Of a stretch of DNA of 64,000 nucleotides, positions 17,391 through 25,635 are shown in pieces; the first letter of the stretch is position 1, and each line of letters starts with the position of its first letter. The DNA lies in the NCBI RefSeq assembly GCF_005233845.1, contig NZ_SZQL01000020.1:1-64000 (forward strand). Direction: 5' to 3'. Under the pieces are notes generated by a model. It searched no databases and was not told the origin of the DNA. It saw nothing but the letters and a program-made list of their open reading frames with translations. Source of the stretch: Ilyomonas limi (GTDB lineage: Bacteria > Bacteroidota > Bacteroidia > Chitinophagales > Chitinophagaceae). The translations under genes and the position numbers were made by a program.

Positions 17391-18566
17391 CTATCCATGC
17401 GCAACATTCCTAAACAAAGCAGCAAACATTGTATCTGCTTTTACATCATACCCTTTCAGCACAGACGATTGTATTAATTGCAGGGAAGTTGTTTGCTGTA
17501 TAAATTCAACTACTGCTTCATTTTCTTCTTTATAAACCGAGCAGGTAATGTACAACAAATAGCCACCTTTGTTTACACTTTTTACAACAGTACTTACTAT
17601 CTTTTTCTGCAGCGCAGCATACTGTTCAATTTTTTCTTCTGTGATAAAAAACAATTGCTCTGGTGTGCGTGCCCATGTGCCCGAGCCGCTGCAAGGCGCA
17701 TCGCAAATTACTAAATCATACTTTTTTGAAGAACGGAAATTAGTAGCAAGATCGGCAATGAAAGTATGATAATGGCGAATGTCGGCTTTTTTAAAACGCT
17801 CTTTTAAGTTGTGAATAATGGATGCCCGTACATCGGAAACGGTGAGTTGTATGTTGGGCAATGTATCCACAGCAAGGATGGCTTTGCCGCCGCTTGCAGC
17901 ACAGCAATCCCAAACGGTTGCAGGTGAATGATTATTAATAGTTGATTGTAAAAATTCTGCTATGCGTTGTGATGAAAAATCCTGTACTACTGCTTCTTTA
18001 TTCAACGGAAGTATTGTATCAATTTTTGAGGTATTATTTAATGCGATACAATTATTTCCTATTAACTCATAACTAATCTGCTTAGCATCTAATTTACTGA
18101 TTACTGCTTGATGAAAACCCGGCCGGATACGTATAAATAAATCGGGCTGTATTAAATGTGCTTTGGCAAATACGGTTTTCTCTATTGCATCACTTACATT
18201 ATTCAACATAAAAAAAATAGCTTCCGGCTGAAAAGCATATTTAGTTTGAACAAAAGCAATCCGTTTATCCAAATCTTCATCATAAGCGTATTGCCAATCT
18301 TCTTCGTACAATTGAAGCCAGTCGCCCCGCTCGTTATTACATAGAAAAAGGGCTGTAAGTAAACGGGTGGCTATTGGTAAATGTTTCAATGCACGACCAA
18401 GGCGATAGTAGCAATAACATAAATGCGTTATGTGCTTACGGTCTTTAGAACCATGTTTTTTGTGCTGTGCAAAATAATGTTTCAGATAAATAGCCAGCGG
18501 CACACGGCCATTATATTGTTGTATAAGCGTAACTGCTGTATCGAAATATTTTTTATAAAAATTCAT
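17391..18566 (-). CDS. RsmB/NOP-family RNA cytosine-5 methyltransferase
   Basis: A 391-residue cytoplasmic SAM-dependent methyltransferase of the NOL1/NOP2/Sun family, acting on cytosine C5 in rRNA. The catalytic motifs are DAPCSGSGTWARTPE (motif IV) and YITCSVYKEENE (motif VI, with the nucleophilic Cys). A SAM loop lies in WDCCAASGGKAI, where the usual Cys-Ala-Ala-Pro-Gly has Ser in place of Pro. The N-terminal ~170 residues are a helical region like NusB in RsmB but much shorter. Exact target (16S C967 as for RsmB) is inference. Confidence 0.8.
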   Translation of the reverse strand: MNFYKKYFDTAVTLIQQYNGRVPLAIYLKHYFAQHKKHGSKDRKHITHLCYCYYRLGRALKHLPIATRLLTALFLCNNERGDWLQLYEEDWQYAYDEDLDKRIAFVQTKYAFQPEAIFFMLNNVSDAIEKTVFAKAHLIQPDLFIRIRPGFHQAVISKLDAKQISYELIGNNCIALNNTSKIDTILPLNKEAVVQDFSSQRIAEFLQSTINNHSPATVWDCCAASGGKAILAVDTLPNIQLTVSDVRASIIHNLKERFKKADIRHYHTFIADLATNFRSSKKYDLVICDAPCSGSGTWARTPEQLFFITEEKIEQYAALQKKIVSTVVKSVNKGGYLLYITCSVYKEENEAVVEFIQQTTSLQLIQSSVLKGYDVKADTMFAALFRNVAHG

Positions 18567-18569
18567 GGT

Positions 18570-18596
18570 ATAAAAAAATCCGCTGTGAAGCGGATT
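18570..18596 (-). terminator. Terminator of sucB
   Basis: Arms AATCCGCT (18577-18584) and AGCGGATT (18589-18596) are followed on the minus strand by eight T. It lies about 70 bases after the sucB stop and just upstream of the RsmB-like start. Confidence 0.75.
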
Positions 18597-18664
18597 GAGA
18601 AATGAATTACTGCAAAGCTTTTAATTTATACTGAAATCTGCAAATGTAAAAATGCTATCCTGCA

Positions 18665-20311
18665 TTACAATTCCAGCAATGTTTTTACCGGATCTTTGCC
18701 AAACAGCAGCAACTCCGGATTTTCAAGCAATTCTTTTAATCTCACCAGGAAGCTTACGCTCTCACGACCATCAATAATGCGGTGGTCGTAGCTGAGTGCA
18801 ACATACATCATTGGACGTATCACTACTTGTCCGTTTACGGCCATTGGGCGCTCCTGTATTTTGTGCATACCCAAAATGGCGCTTTGTGGTAGATTTATGA
18901 TGGGCGTACTCATCAGGCTGCCAAACACGCCACCATTGGTAATAGTGAAAGTGCCGCCCTGCAATTCTTCCATCGTGAGCTTGTTGTCTCTTGCCTTACC
19001 AGCCAGTTCTATTACTTTCTTTTCAATATCTGCCATGCTCAGGCTTTCCACATTGCGGATAACAGGAACCGTCAAACCGCGTGGCGTGCTTACCGCAATA
19101 GAAATATCAGCATAATCATGATATATTAATGTATCATTATCAATATACGCGTTTACGGCTGGCCATTCGCTTAAGGCAATAGCGCAGGCTTTGGCAAAGA
19201 AGCTCATAAAACCCAGATTTACACCATGGCTTTCTTTAAACTTGTCTTTGTACTGCTTGCGAATATCCATGATGCGCGTCATATCCACTTCGTTAAAAGT
19301 GGTGAGCATCGCCGTCGTATTCTTCGATTCTACGAGCCTGCGGCTAATGGTTTTGCGCAGGTTGCTCATTTTTTCGCGGCGTTCGTTGCGCGTGTTAAGT
19401 TCCTGCCCGGCAAAGGCCTTCTTACCAGGATTTTGCAAAGCCTCTAACACGTCGTGCTTTAATATTTTACCATTAGAGCCGGATGGTTTTATAGTAGCCG
19501 GATCAACCTTTTTATCAGCCAGGATGGCCGAAGCGAGCGGCGTTGCTTTTATATCGTTAGAAACCGAAGTAACCGGTGCAGTAGAGGAGGCAGATGGCTT
19601 TACTTCTGCCGGTTTTTGTACCGTAATAGTTTCGGTTTTTTGTTGTTGCGCTGGTGGTACTGGTGAAGGTTTGGCAGCTTCCCTAGTTGGCGGAGCTACG
19701 TCGGTATTAATAACGGCAATTACATCACCTATCTTTAAAACATCACCTTCCTGTGCTTTGGTTTGTAACTGACCTCCTTCTTCGGCATTGAGTTCAAAAG
19801 TGGCTTTTTCGCTTTCTAATTCAGCAATTACTTCATCGCGGTTTACATAGTCACCGTCATTTTTAACCCATTTCAATAAGGTTACTTCGCTGATAGATTC
19901 ACCAACAGTGGGCACTTTCATAGTAATGTTGCCTTTACCTACAGCAACAGGTTGCGGCGGTGCCGGTGCGGGCGCAATATCCGGTGCAAAAGCTACCTGA
20001 GGTGCAGATGCAAACGGAGTTTGTTCGGGAGCTATGGCTTCCTGTTGTGGAGCTTCGGGGGCAAATTGAGGTGATTGTGCCTGGTCGTCAATACTGGCAA
20101 TGGTTGCACCCACAGCAATGGTGTCGCCTTCTTTTGCCGCCGTTTTTAAAACGCCTGCTTGTTCTGCATTTACTTCAAAAGTAGCTTTCTCGCTTTCTAA
20201 TTCAGCAATTACTTCATCGCGGTTTACATAATCACCGTCATTTTTAACCCATTTCAATAGGGTTACTTCGCTTATGGATTCGCCTACAGCAGGTACTTTT
20301 ATATCAATCAT
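18665..20311 (-). CDS. sucB: 2-oxoglutarate dehydrogenase E2 (succinyltransferase) with two lipoyl domains
   Basis: A 548-residue E2 core subunit that passes succinyl from E1 to CoA. Two lipoyl domains (residues 2-77 and ~130-205) carry lipoyl lysines K42 and K169 in ESEKATFE. A Pro/Ala-rich linker follows each, then a peripheral subunit-binding domain (~255-290) and the catalytic CAT domain ending in [15 protein letters not shown]. Most E2o have a single lipoyl domain; two are also known in this phylum. 98 bases of the two lipoyl domains differ at only four sites, suggesting recent duplication or gene conversion. SucA is upstream on the same strand. Confidence 0.92.
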   Translation of the reverse strand: MIDIKVPAVGESISEVTLLKWVKNDGDYVNRDEVIAELESEKATFEVNAEQAGVLKTAAKEGDTIAVGATIASIDDQAQSPQFAPEAPQQEAIAPEQTPFASAPQVAFAPDIAPAPAPPQPVAVGKGNITMKVPTVGESISEVTLLKWVKNDGDYVNRDEVIAELESEKATFELNAEEGGQLQTKAQEGDVLKIGDVIAVINTDVAPPTREAAKPSPVPPAQQQKTETITVQKPAEVKPSASSTAPVTSVSNDIKATPLASAILADKKVDPATIKPSGSNGKILKHDVLEALQNPGKKAFAGQELNTRNERREKMSNLRKTISRRLVESKNTTAMLTTFNEVDMTRIMDIRKQYKDKFKESHGVNLGFMSFFAKACAIALSEWPAVNAYIDNDTLIYHDYADISIAVSTPRGLTVPVIRNVESLSMADIEKKVIELAGKARDNKLTMEELQGGTFTITNGGVFGSLMSTPIINLPQSAILGMHKIQERPMAVNGQVVIRPMMYVALSYDHRIIDGRESVSFLVRLKELLENPELLLFGKDPVKTLLEL

Positions 20312-20444
20312 TGTAAGGACTGTTATTTATAATATTTTCTATTAAGAATATAAAATTTGTTGCTTCTTTAAAGTGGTTATAACACTATCCGTAACTAAAG
20401 AAATCTTCGTAATCTGCCTCAAACCATTTGGCAAAGATTGTTTT

Positions 20445-20541
20445 TTTGAACCACAAAGGCATGGGGATACAAAGATGCACAAAGAATATTCAAAGAAAGT
20501 TCTTGATGTAACTTCTTTTCTTCAGGTCTTTGTAGTTCAAA
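20445..20541. repeat. Palindromic repeat between sucA and sucB
   Basis: Ends TTTGAACCACAAAGGC (20445-20460) and GTCTTTGTAGTTCAAA (20526-20541) are inverted repeats with two mismatches. The element fills about 40% of the sucA-sucB gap and is related in style to 41488-41572 and 4115-4227. Confidence 0.6.
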
Positions 20542-20553
20542 GTATTAACTTCC

Positions 20554-23316
20554 CTAAATGTTAAATGCCGTATCAATGATATCTGCCTGTTCTACTGCAT
20601 GTACTTTGGCGTAGCCCGAAGCAGTAGCTGCACTCGCATTCCGGCTGATGATGCCATAATTGATGCTCTTTAAGTTCATTTGCAAAAACGAAGCAGCGCC
20701 CATATTCAGCGGTTCTTCCTGCACCCAAAACCAGATTGCTTTGTTGTACTTGTTATATAAATTGAGCAATTGTTTTTCGGGTAATGGATATAATTGTTCC
20801 AAACGAATGATGGCAATGTCTTTCTTGTTTTCTTTCTGTTGCTTTTCAGCCAGTTCAAAGTACAACTTGCCGGAGCAGAATAACACTTTCTTTACGCTGG
20901 CGGCATCCTGTATAAATGCATCGTCTATTACTTCTTTAAAACTGCCATGCGTAAACTCACTCATTGGGCTGTAACTGCCGGGATAACGCAGGTAGGCTTT
21001 AGGCGAAAAATCAACGAGCGGCTTTCGGAATGGCCATGCCAACTGTCTCCTCAACGCATGGAAGAGATTGGCTGCTGTAGTGATGTTGGTAATAACCATA
21101 TTCAGTTCAGCACACATTTGGAGAAAACGCTCCATTCTGGCACTGCTGTGTTCTGGTCCTTGCCCTTCGTAGCCATGCGGCAGCAGCATGGTTAAGCCAT
21201 TCATGCGGCTCCATTTTTGTTCGCCTGCCGAAATAAACTGGTCAATCATTGTTTGTGCGCCATTGGCGAAATCGCCAAACTGGGCTTCCCATAATACCAG
21301 TGCATTCGGATTGGCTAAGGCATAGCCATATTCGAAGCCCAGAACAGCATACTCGCTCAATAAGGAATTATAAATATGAAACTTCTGCTGATTATCGTTG
21401 AAATGGTTTAAGCGGTTGTATTCCTCTGTAGTATTTTCATCGCGAATGATGGCATGGCGATGGCTGAACGTGCCGCGTTTTACATCCTGACCGCTCATGC
21501 GTACGGTTTTGCCTTCTACCAGCAAAGAGCTGTACGCCAGCAGTTCGCCGGTTGCCCAATCCACTTTTTGTTCTCCTTCAAACAATTTTATCTTGTCCTG
21601 CAACAGCTTTTCTATCTTGCGCAGCGGTTTAAAACCTTCCGGCCATTTCATTAACCCATTGAATAATGTTTTGAATGTTTCTTCGCTGATAGCCGTGTTG
21701 GGCGAAGACTCAAAATCGGCTGGTGTGGCTTTACGCAGGCTGAGCCACCATTTTTCCGGCTGCTGAAATTTGTACGGCAACGGATGCTGTTTTACTTCAT
21801 CAAAACGCTCCTGCAGGTCGGCGCGAAATTTTGCTTCCATTTCATTCGCTAACTGCTGTGCATCGGGTTCGCCATTATTTTTCAAATAATCAATATATAC
21901 TTCGCGCGGATTAGGATGCTGTTCAATAATATCGTACAAGTGCGGTTGCGTGTATTTGGGGTCGTCTCCTTCGTTGTGACCGTGCTTGCGATAACATACC
22001 ATATCTATAAATACATCTGCATTAAACTCCTGACGGTAGCGGGTGGCAATATCGGCACACTTTACCACCGCTTCGGCATCATCTCCATTTACATGAAATA
22101 CCGGTGCCTGCACCATTGCAGCAACGGAAGTACTGTAATTGGCACTGCGTGCATCGTCAAAATCGGTAGTGAAACCTATTTGGTTGTTTATAACAAAATG
22201 AATAGTACCGCCGGTGGCATAGCCTTGTAACAGGCTCATTTGCAGCACTTCATATACAATGCCCTGACCGGCAATGGAAGAATCGCCGTGGATGAGTATT
22301 GGCAACATTTTATCGTAATCGCAGTTGTACAACACATCGGCTTTTGCCCTGGTAAAACCTTCTACTACCGGGTCAACCGCTTCGAGGTGCGAAGGATTGG
22401 GCATGAGTTTAAGATGAATTTTTTTGCCATTTGGTGTGGTTACTTCGCTGCCAAAACCCAAATGATATTTTACGTCGCCGCTGCCCATTGTTTGATCCAT
22501 ACGCGCCGTACCTTCAAACTCGCTGAAGATTTGTTCGTAGGTTTTTCCTAAAGTATTGGCCAAAATATTCAGCCTGCCGCGGTGCGCCATGCCAATCACT
22601 ACTTCCTGCACATCGTTATCGGCAGCCGTGCTGATGATGGTGTCTAATGCAGGTATGGTGGTTTCGCCGCCTTCGAGCGAAAATCTTTTTTGCCCTACAT
22701 ATTTTTTATGCAAAAACTCTTCAAAAATCACACCCTGGTTCAACTTTTCGAGGATACGCTTTTTCTTATCCAGTGGCAATGGGTTGGTAAACTGGTGCTC
22801 CATTTCGTTGGTAAGCCAATCTACCTTTTTTTGGTCGCTGATGTATTTAAATTCAATACCCACATGCGAGGCATACCAGGTTTGTAAATGTTGCAAAATG
22901 TTGCGCAGCGTGGTGGTGCCAAGTCCAACGAGGTTGCCTGCCTGAAAAGTTTTATCTAAATCTTCTTCGCTCAAGCCAAAAAATCCTAAATCCAGGTTAG
23001 CACCCCGGTCTTTACGCTCGCGGATGGGATTGGTTTTAGCAATTAAATGACCTTTATTACGATAGCCCAAAATAAGGCGGTACACCTTTATCTCTCTTTT
23101 CCATTCGTCTGTAGCAGCAGGTTGCGAAACTGCTTTTTCGGCCGCGGCAATACCGTTGCCATTTCCATTTTTTGGAGGAAAAGACATAGCAAAGTCAAAA
23201 CCCTCAAAGAACTTTTTGAGTTCAGGCTCTACGCTGTTGGGATCTTTTACATAATCGTTGTATAGATTTTCTATAAACGCGGGGTGCGAATTGGTAATAT
23301 ATGAAAAATCTTTCAT
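20554..23316 (-). CDS. sucA: 2-oxoglutarate dehydrogenase E1 component
   Basis: A 920-residue thiamine-diphosphate enzyme, decarboxylating 2-oxoglutarate and succinylating the E2 lipoyl groups in the TCA cycle. Seen: the N-terminal YITNSHPAFIENLYNDY region that interacts with E2, the GMAHRGRLNILANTLGK motif, GDSSIAGQGIVYEVLQMS, the nucleotide-binding VINNQIGFTTDFDDAR and the AQFGDFANGAQTMIDQF motif of the C-terminal half. Length is in the usual 900-950 range. SucB lies downstream with an unusually long 242-base gap carrying a repeat. Confidence 0.95.
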   Translation of the reverse strand: MKDFSYITNSHPAFIENLYNDYVKDPNSVEPELKKFFEGFDFAMSFPPKNGNGNGIAAAEKAVSQPAATDEWKREIKVYRLILGYRNKGHLIAKTNPIRERKDRGANLDLGFFGLSEEDLDKTFQAGNLVGLGTTTLRNILQHLQTWYASHVGIEFKYISDQKKVDWLTNEMEHQFTNPLPLDKKKRILEKLNQGVIFEEFLHKKYVGQKRFSLEGGETTIPALDTIISTAADNDVQEVVIGMAHRGRLNILANTLGKTYEQIFSEFEGTARMDQTMGSGDVKYHLGFGSEVTTPNGKKIHLKLMPNPSHLEAVDPVVEGFTRAKADVLYNCDYDKMLPILIHGDSSIAGQGIVYEVLQMSLLQGYATGGTIHFVINNQIGFTTDFDDARSANYSTSVAAMVQAPVFHVNGDDAEAVVKCADIATRYRQEFNADVFIDMVCYRKHGHNEGDDPKYTQPHLYDIIEQHPNPREVYIDYLKNNGEPDAQQLANEMEAKFRADLQERFDEVKQHPLPYKFQQPEKWWLSLRKATPADFESSPNTAISEETFKTLFNGLMKWPEGFKPLRKIEKLLQDKIKLFEGEQKVDWATGELLAYSSLLVEGKTVRMSGQDVKRGTFSHRHAIIRDENTTEEYNRLNHFNDNQQKFHIYNSLLSEYAVLGFEYGYALANPNALVLWEAQFGDFANGAQTMIDQFISAGEQKWSRMNGLTMLLPHGYEGQGPEHSSARMERFLQMCAELNMVITNITTAANLFHALRRQLAWPFRKPLVDFSPKAYLRYPGSYSPMSEFTHGSFKEVIDDAFIQDAASVKKVLFCSGKLYFELAEKQQKENKKDIAIIRLEQLYPLPEKQLLNLYNKYNKAIWFWVQEEPLNMGAASFLQMNLKSINYGIISRNASAATASGYAKVHAVEQADIIDTAFNI

Positions 23317-23608
23317 GGCTGGCGAATTTCGCTTTAAAACAATAGAAACCTCACTTGCGCTAAACTAACAAGTGACAGGCTTGCAAATATCGCTGAATAT
23401 GGCACAAAAAAGGTGTTCTTTTTTACAAAACTTAACAATCTTTGCAAAAGGTGGAAAGACAAGTCTGTTTTTTCTTGTACAGCGTTGTATTATTAACTCC
23501 CTTTTTTCCATAATAGACACGCTATATAGCAAAAAAATTTTCTTATTTCATTTCGTACGCTTACTTTTGCAGTCCTAAAAAATTCAGGGTTCCTTAATAT
23601 TATTATTT
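23317..23608. other. Divergent upstream region of sucA and rpsT
   Basis: There is no gene in the 292 bases. It must hold the sucA promoter (minus) and the rpsT promoter (plus). Only the rpsT -7 box at 23562-23569 is recognisable. Confidence 0.5.
23562..23569 (+). promoter_or_regulatory. Putative -7 box (TACTTTTG) of rpsT
   Basis: TACTTTTG, followed by C, matches TAnnTTTG and lies 40 bases before the rpsT start, giving a leader of about 33 bases. The upstream -33 box is weak (TTTCG near 23541). Confidence 0.45.
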
Positions 23609-23866
23609 ATGGCAAACCATAAAGCTACCGAAAAAGATGTACGCCAGGCGGCAAAACGCAGAGACAGAAACCGTTATTATGGCAAAACTACGCGTAACGC
23701 CATTCGCGACATCAGAGGATTAAAAGACGAGAAGGCGTACGATGAGCAATTGCCGCTGACCGTTTCTATGATAGATAAATTAGCTAAACGCGGTATTATT
23801 CATAAAAATAAAGCCAGCAACTTAAAAAGCAAGCTGGCTAAGAAAACAACGTTTAAGACGGCATAA
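23609..23866 (+). CDS. rpsT: 30S ribosomal protein S20
   Basis: An 85-residue, very basic, helical protein that binds 16S rRNA in the small subunit. MANHKATEKDVRQAAKRRDR opens it, close to the family's MANHKSAxKRxRQ start. It ends in SNLKSKLAKKTTFK. The length is typical. It is monocistronic with a TACTTTTG box upstream and a strong terminator 23 bases after the stop. Confidence 0.95.
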   Translation: MANHKATEKDVRQAAKRRDRNRYYGKTTRNAIRDIRGLKDEKAYDEQLPLTVSMIDKLAKRGIIHKNKASNLKSKLAKKTTFKTA

Positions 23867-23889
23867 CTAACTTCTTTTTTTATTTTTTC

Positions 23890-23916
23890 GTCCCGACTTG
23901 TCGGGACTTTTTTTTG
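23890..23916 (+). terminator. rpsT terminator
   Basis: GTCCCGAC (23890-23897), two-base TT, GTCGGGAC (23900-23907), then nine T. A short, very stable hairpin. Confidence 0.9.
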
Positions 23917-23946
23917 TACTAAAAAGTACATGCAATTTTCTATATA

Positions 23947-24171
23947 AACGCTGACAGGGTTCAAAACCTGAGTTTTATGTTTGAAGGTAAGGCAATATCG
24001 TCACTGTGGGCTTATGCGCAGCAGCCTGTGCTCAACTTTAAATCAAAATAGAAGGCTTAGTTTGATTGTACTACCATTCACAGATTGCTTTACTCCATTT
24101 GCAATAATGTAGCGTAAAATTGCACTCCGGTAGGTTTCGAACACTTAGCGGTTGTAAACCCTGCCAGCGTT
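23947..24171. repeat. MITE-like dispersed element, copy A
   Basis: A 225-bp non-coding element with terminal inverted repeats AACGCTGACAGGGTT (23947-23961) and AACCCTGCCAGCGTT (24157-24171), 14 of 15 matching. A second copy lies inverted at 62939-63161. The two agree at about four of five positions by eye, including the shared core TTAGTTTGATTGTACTACCA. It sits between the rpsT terminator and the queA terminator, whose stem begins two bases after the element. Confidence 0.85.
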
Positions 24172-24172
24172 A

Positions 24173-24211
24173 ATAACAAAGCCGCTAAATAAACTTTAGC
24201 GGCTTTGTTAT
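24173..24211 (-). terminator. queA terminator
   Basis: Perfect 16-bp arms at 24173-24188 and 24196-24211 (17 with one extra pair), with a short loop, 20 bases after the queA stop on the minus strand. The left arm is A-rich, giving T after the stem in the minus direction. Confidence 0.8.
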
Positions 24212-24230
24212 CTGCAAAAAATTATAACCT

Positions 24231-25280
24231 TTATATAATCAACATTGCATCACCATAGCTAAAGAAGCGGTATTTGTCTTTTATAGCTTTTTTATAGGCT
24301 TCCATAGTAAGGTCGTAGCCGGCAAAGGCGCAAACCATAATGAGTAAGCTGGTTTTAGGCAAATGGATATTGGTGACAAGGCTGTCTGCAATATTAAATT
24401 TATAAGGCGGATGTATAAAGATATTCGTCCAGCCCTCGCTTGGCTTTAATAATTGCTGTGCGGTAAAGCTTGTTTCCATGGCACGCATAGTAGTAGTGCC
24501 GATTGAGCAAATACGATGACCTGTCTCTTTGGCTTTGTTTACAATTTTGCAGGCTTCTTCGTCTATACGGTAGTATTCCGCATCCATCTTGTGCTTGCTT
24601 AGGTCTTCCACTTCTATGGGGCGAAAAGTGCCTAAGCCGGTATGCAGCGTAAGCTCGGCAAAACGGATACCTTTTATCTCACAACGCTTTATTAATTCAC
24701 GGCTAAAGTGCAAGCCTGCTGTTGGAGCGGCAACTGCACCTTCGTGTTTTGCGTATACCGTTTGAAAGCGTTCTTTGTCTTCTTCATCGGGCTTGCGCTT
24801 AATGTATTTTGGCAGCGGTGTTTCGCCCAAAAACTCCAGCATCTGTTTAAAGCTCGCTTCATCGTTGTCCCACAAAAAACGAATGGTACGGCCACGGCTG
24901 GTGGTGTTATCAATTACCTCGGCTACGAGTTCATCGTTATCGCCAAAGTACAGTTTGTTGCCTACACGTATTTTACGGGCAGGATCTACAATTACATCCC
25001 ACAAGCGGTTGGGCTTGTTAAGCTCGCGCAGCAAAAACACTTCTATTTTAGCGCCGGTTTTCTCTTTTCGCCCATACATACGGGCCGGAAATACTTTGGT
25101 GTTGTTTACTACAAATACGTCTTTGTCATCGTAATAGTCCAGAATGTCGCGGAAGTGTTTGTTTTCGATGTTACCGGTTTTGCGGTCAATGACCATCATC
25201 CGGCTGTCTTCGCGGCGTTTGGTGGGGTGTTGGGCAATTAAGTTTAAAGGAAGATCGAACTTGAATTGACTTAGTTTCAT
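24231..25280 (-). CDS. queA: tRNA queuosine synthesis enzyme QueA
   Basis: A 349-residue cytosolic S-adenosylmethionine:tRNA ribosyltransferase-isomerase that makes epoxyqueuosine in tRNA. Seen: [19 protein letters not shown] at the start, then [32 protein letters not shown] and [13 protein letters not shown]. Length matches the family (~350). The ATG at 25280 is chosen over 25310 because the extra ten residues ([10 protein letters not shown]) precede the conserved MKLSxFxFxLP opening. It stands alone, with a terminator right behind it and the MITE-like copy A beyond. Confidence 0.95.
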   Translation of the reverse strand: MKLSQFKFDLPLNLIAQHPTKRREDSRMMVIDRKTGNIENKHFRDILDYYDDKDVFVVNNTKVFPARMYGRKEKTGAKIEVFLLRELNKPNRLWDVIVDPARKIRVGNKLYFGDNDELVAEVIDNTTSRGRTIRFLWDNDEASFKQMLEFLGETPLPKYIKRKPDEEDKERFQTVYAKHEGAVAAPTAGLHFSRELIKRCEIKGIRFAELTLHTGLGTFRPIEVEDLSKHKMDAEYYRIDEEACKIVNKAKETGHRICSIGTTTMRAMETSFTAQQLLKPSEGWTNIFIHPPYKFNIADSLVTNIHLPKTSLLIMVCAFAGYDLTMEAYKKAIKDKYRFFSYGDAMLII

Positions 25281-25635
25281 GTATATTGTTGACTTTTTAC
25301 AAAGCAACATTCCATTTCGCCCTAATTCTTCACCGGGCTAGTGTCATGTTACGGCATGATGATTTTAAGAAAGTTTGCAAAGGTAAGGGATTTTTGCTTG
25401 TAACGGGTTAGCTGTTTAATTTAAAGATGGGAAATGTTTAATGTACGATGTTAAGTGTATCACTTATGATGCGAGATTTACGGAGTAAATGATGTGTATT
25501 GCTTGTGCGATATATACAGGTTTATTAAAATAAAAAATAGAAATGGCGATTGAATAAGTATAAGGGAATGCCTGAAATAAACTTATTAATAACTTCTTTT
25601 ATATTCCTTAGTGCCTTAGGTCTTTGCTGCAACAA
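25281..25635. other. Intergenic region
   Basis: No gene is seen in ~355 bases. It contains the queA upstream region and the 3' flank of the leftward exporter gene. No clear terminator is seen. Confidence 0.5.
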
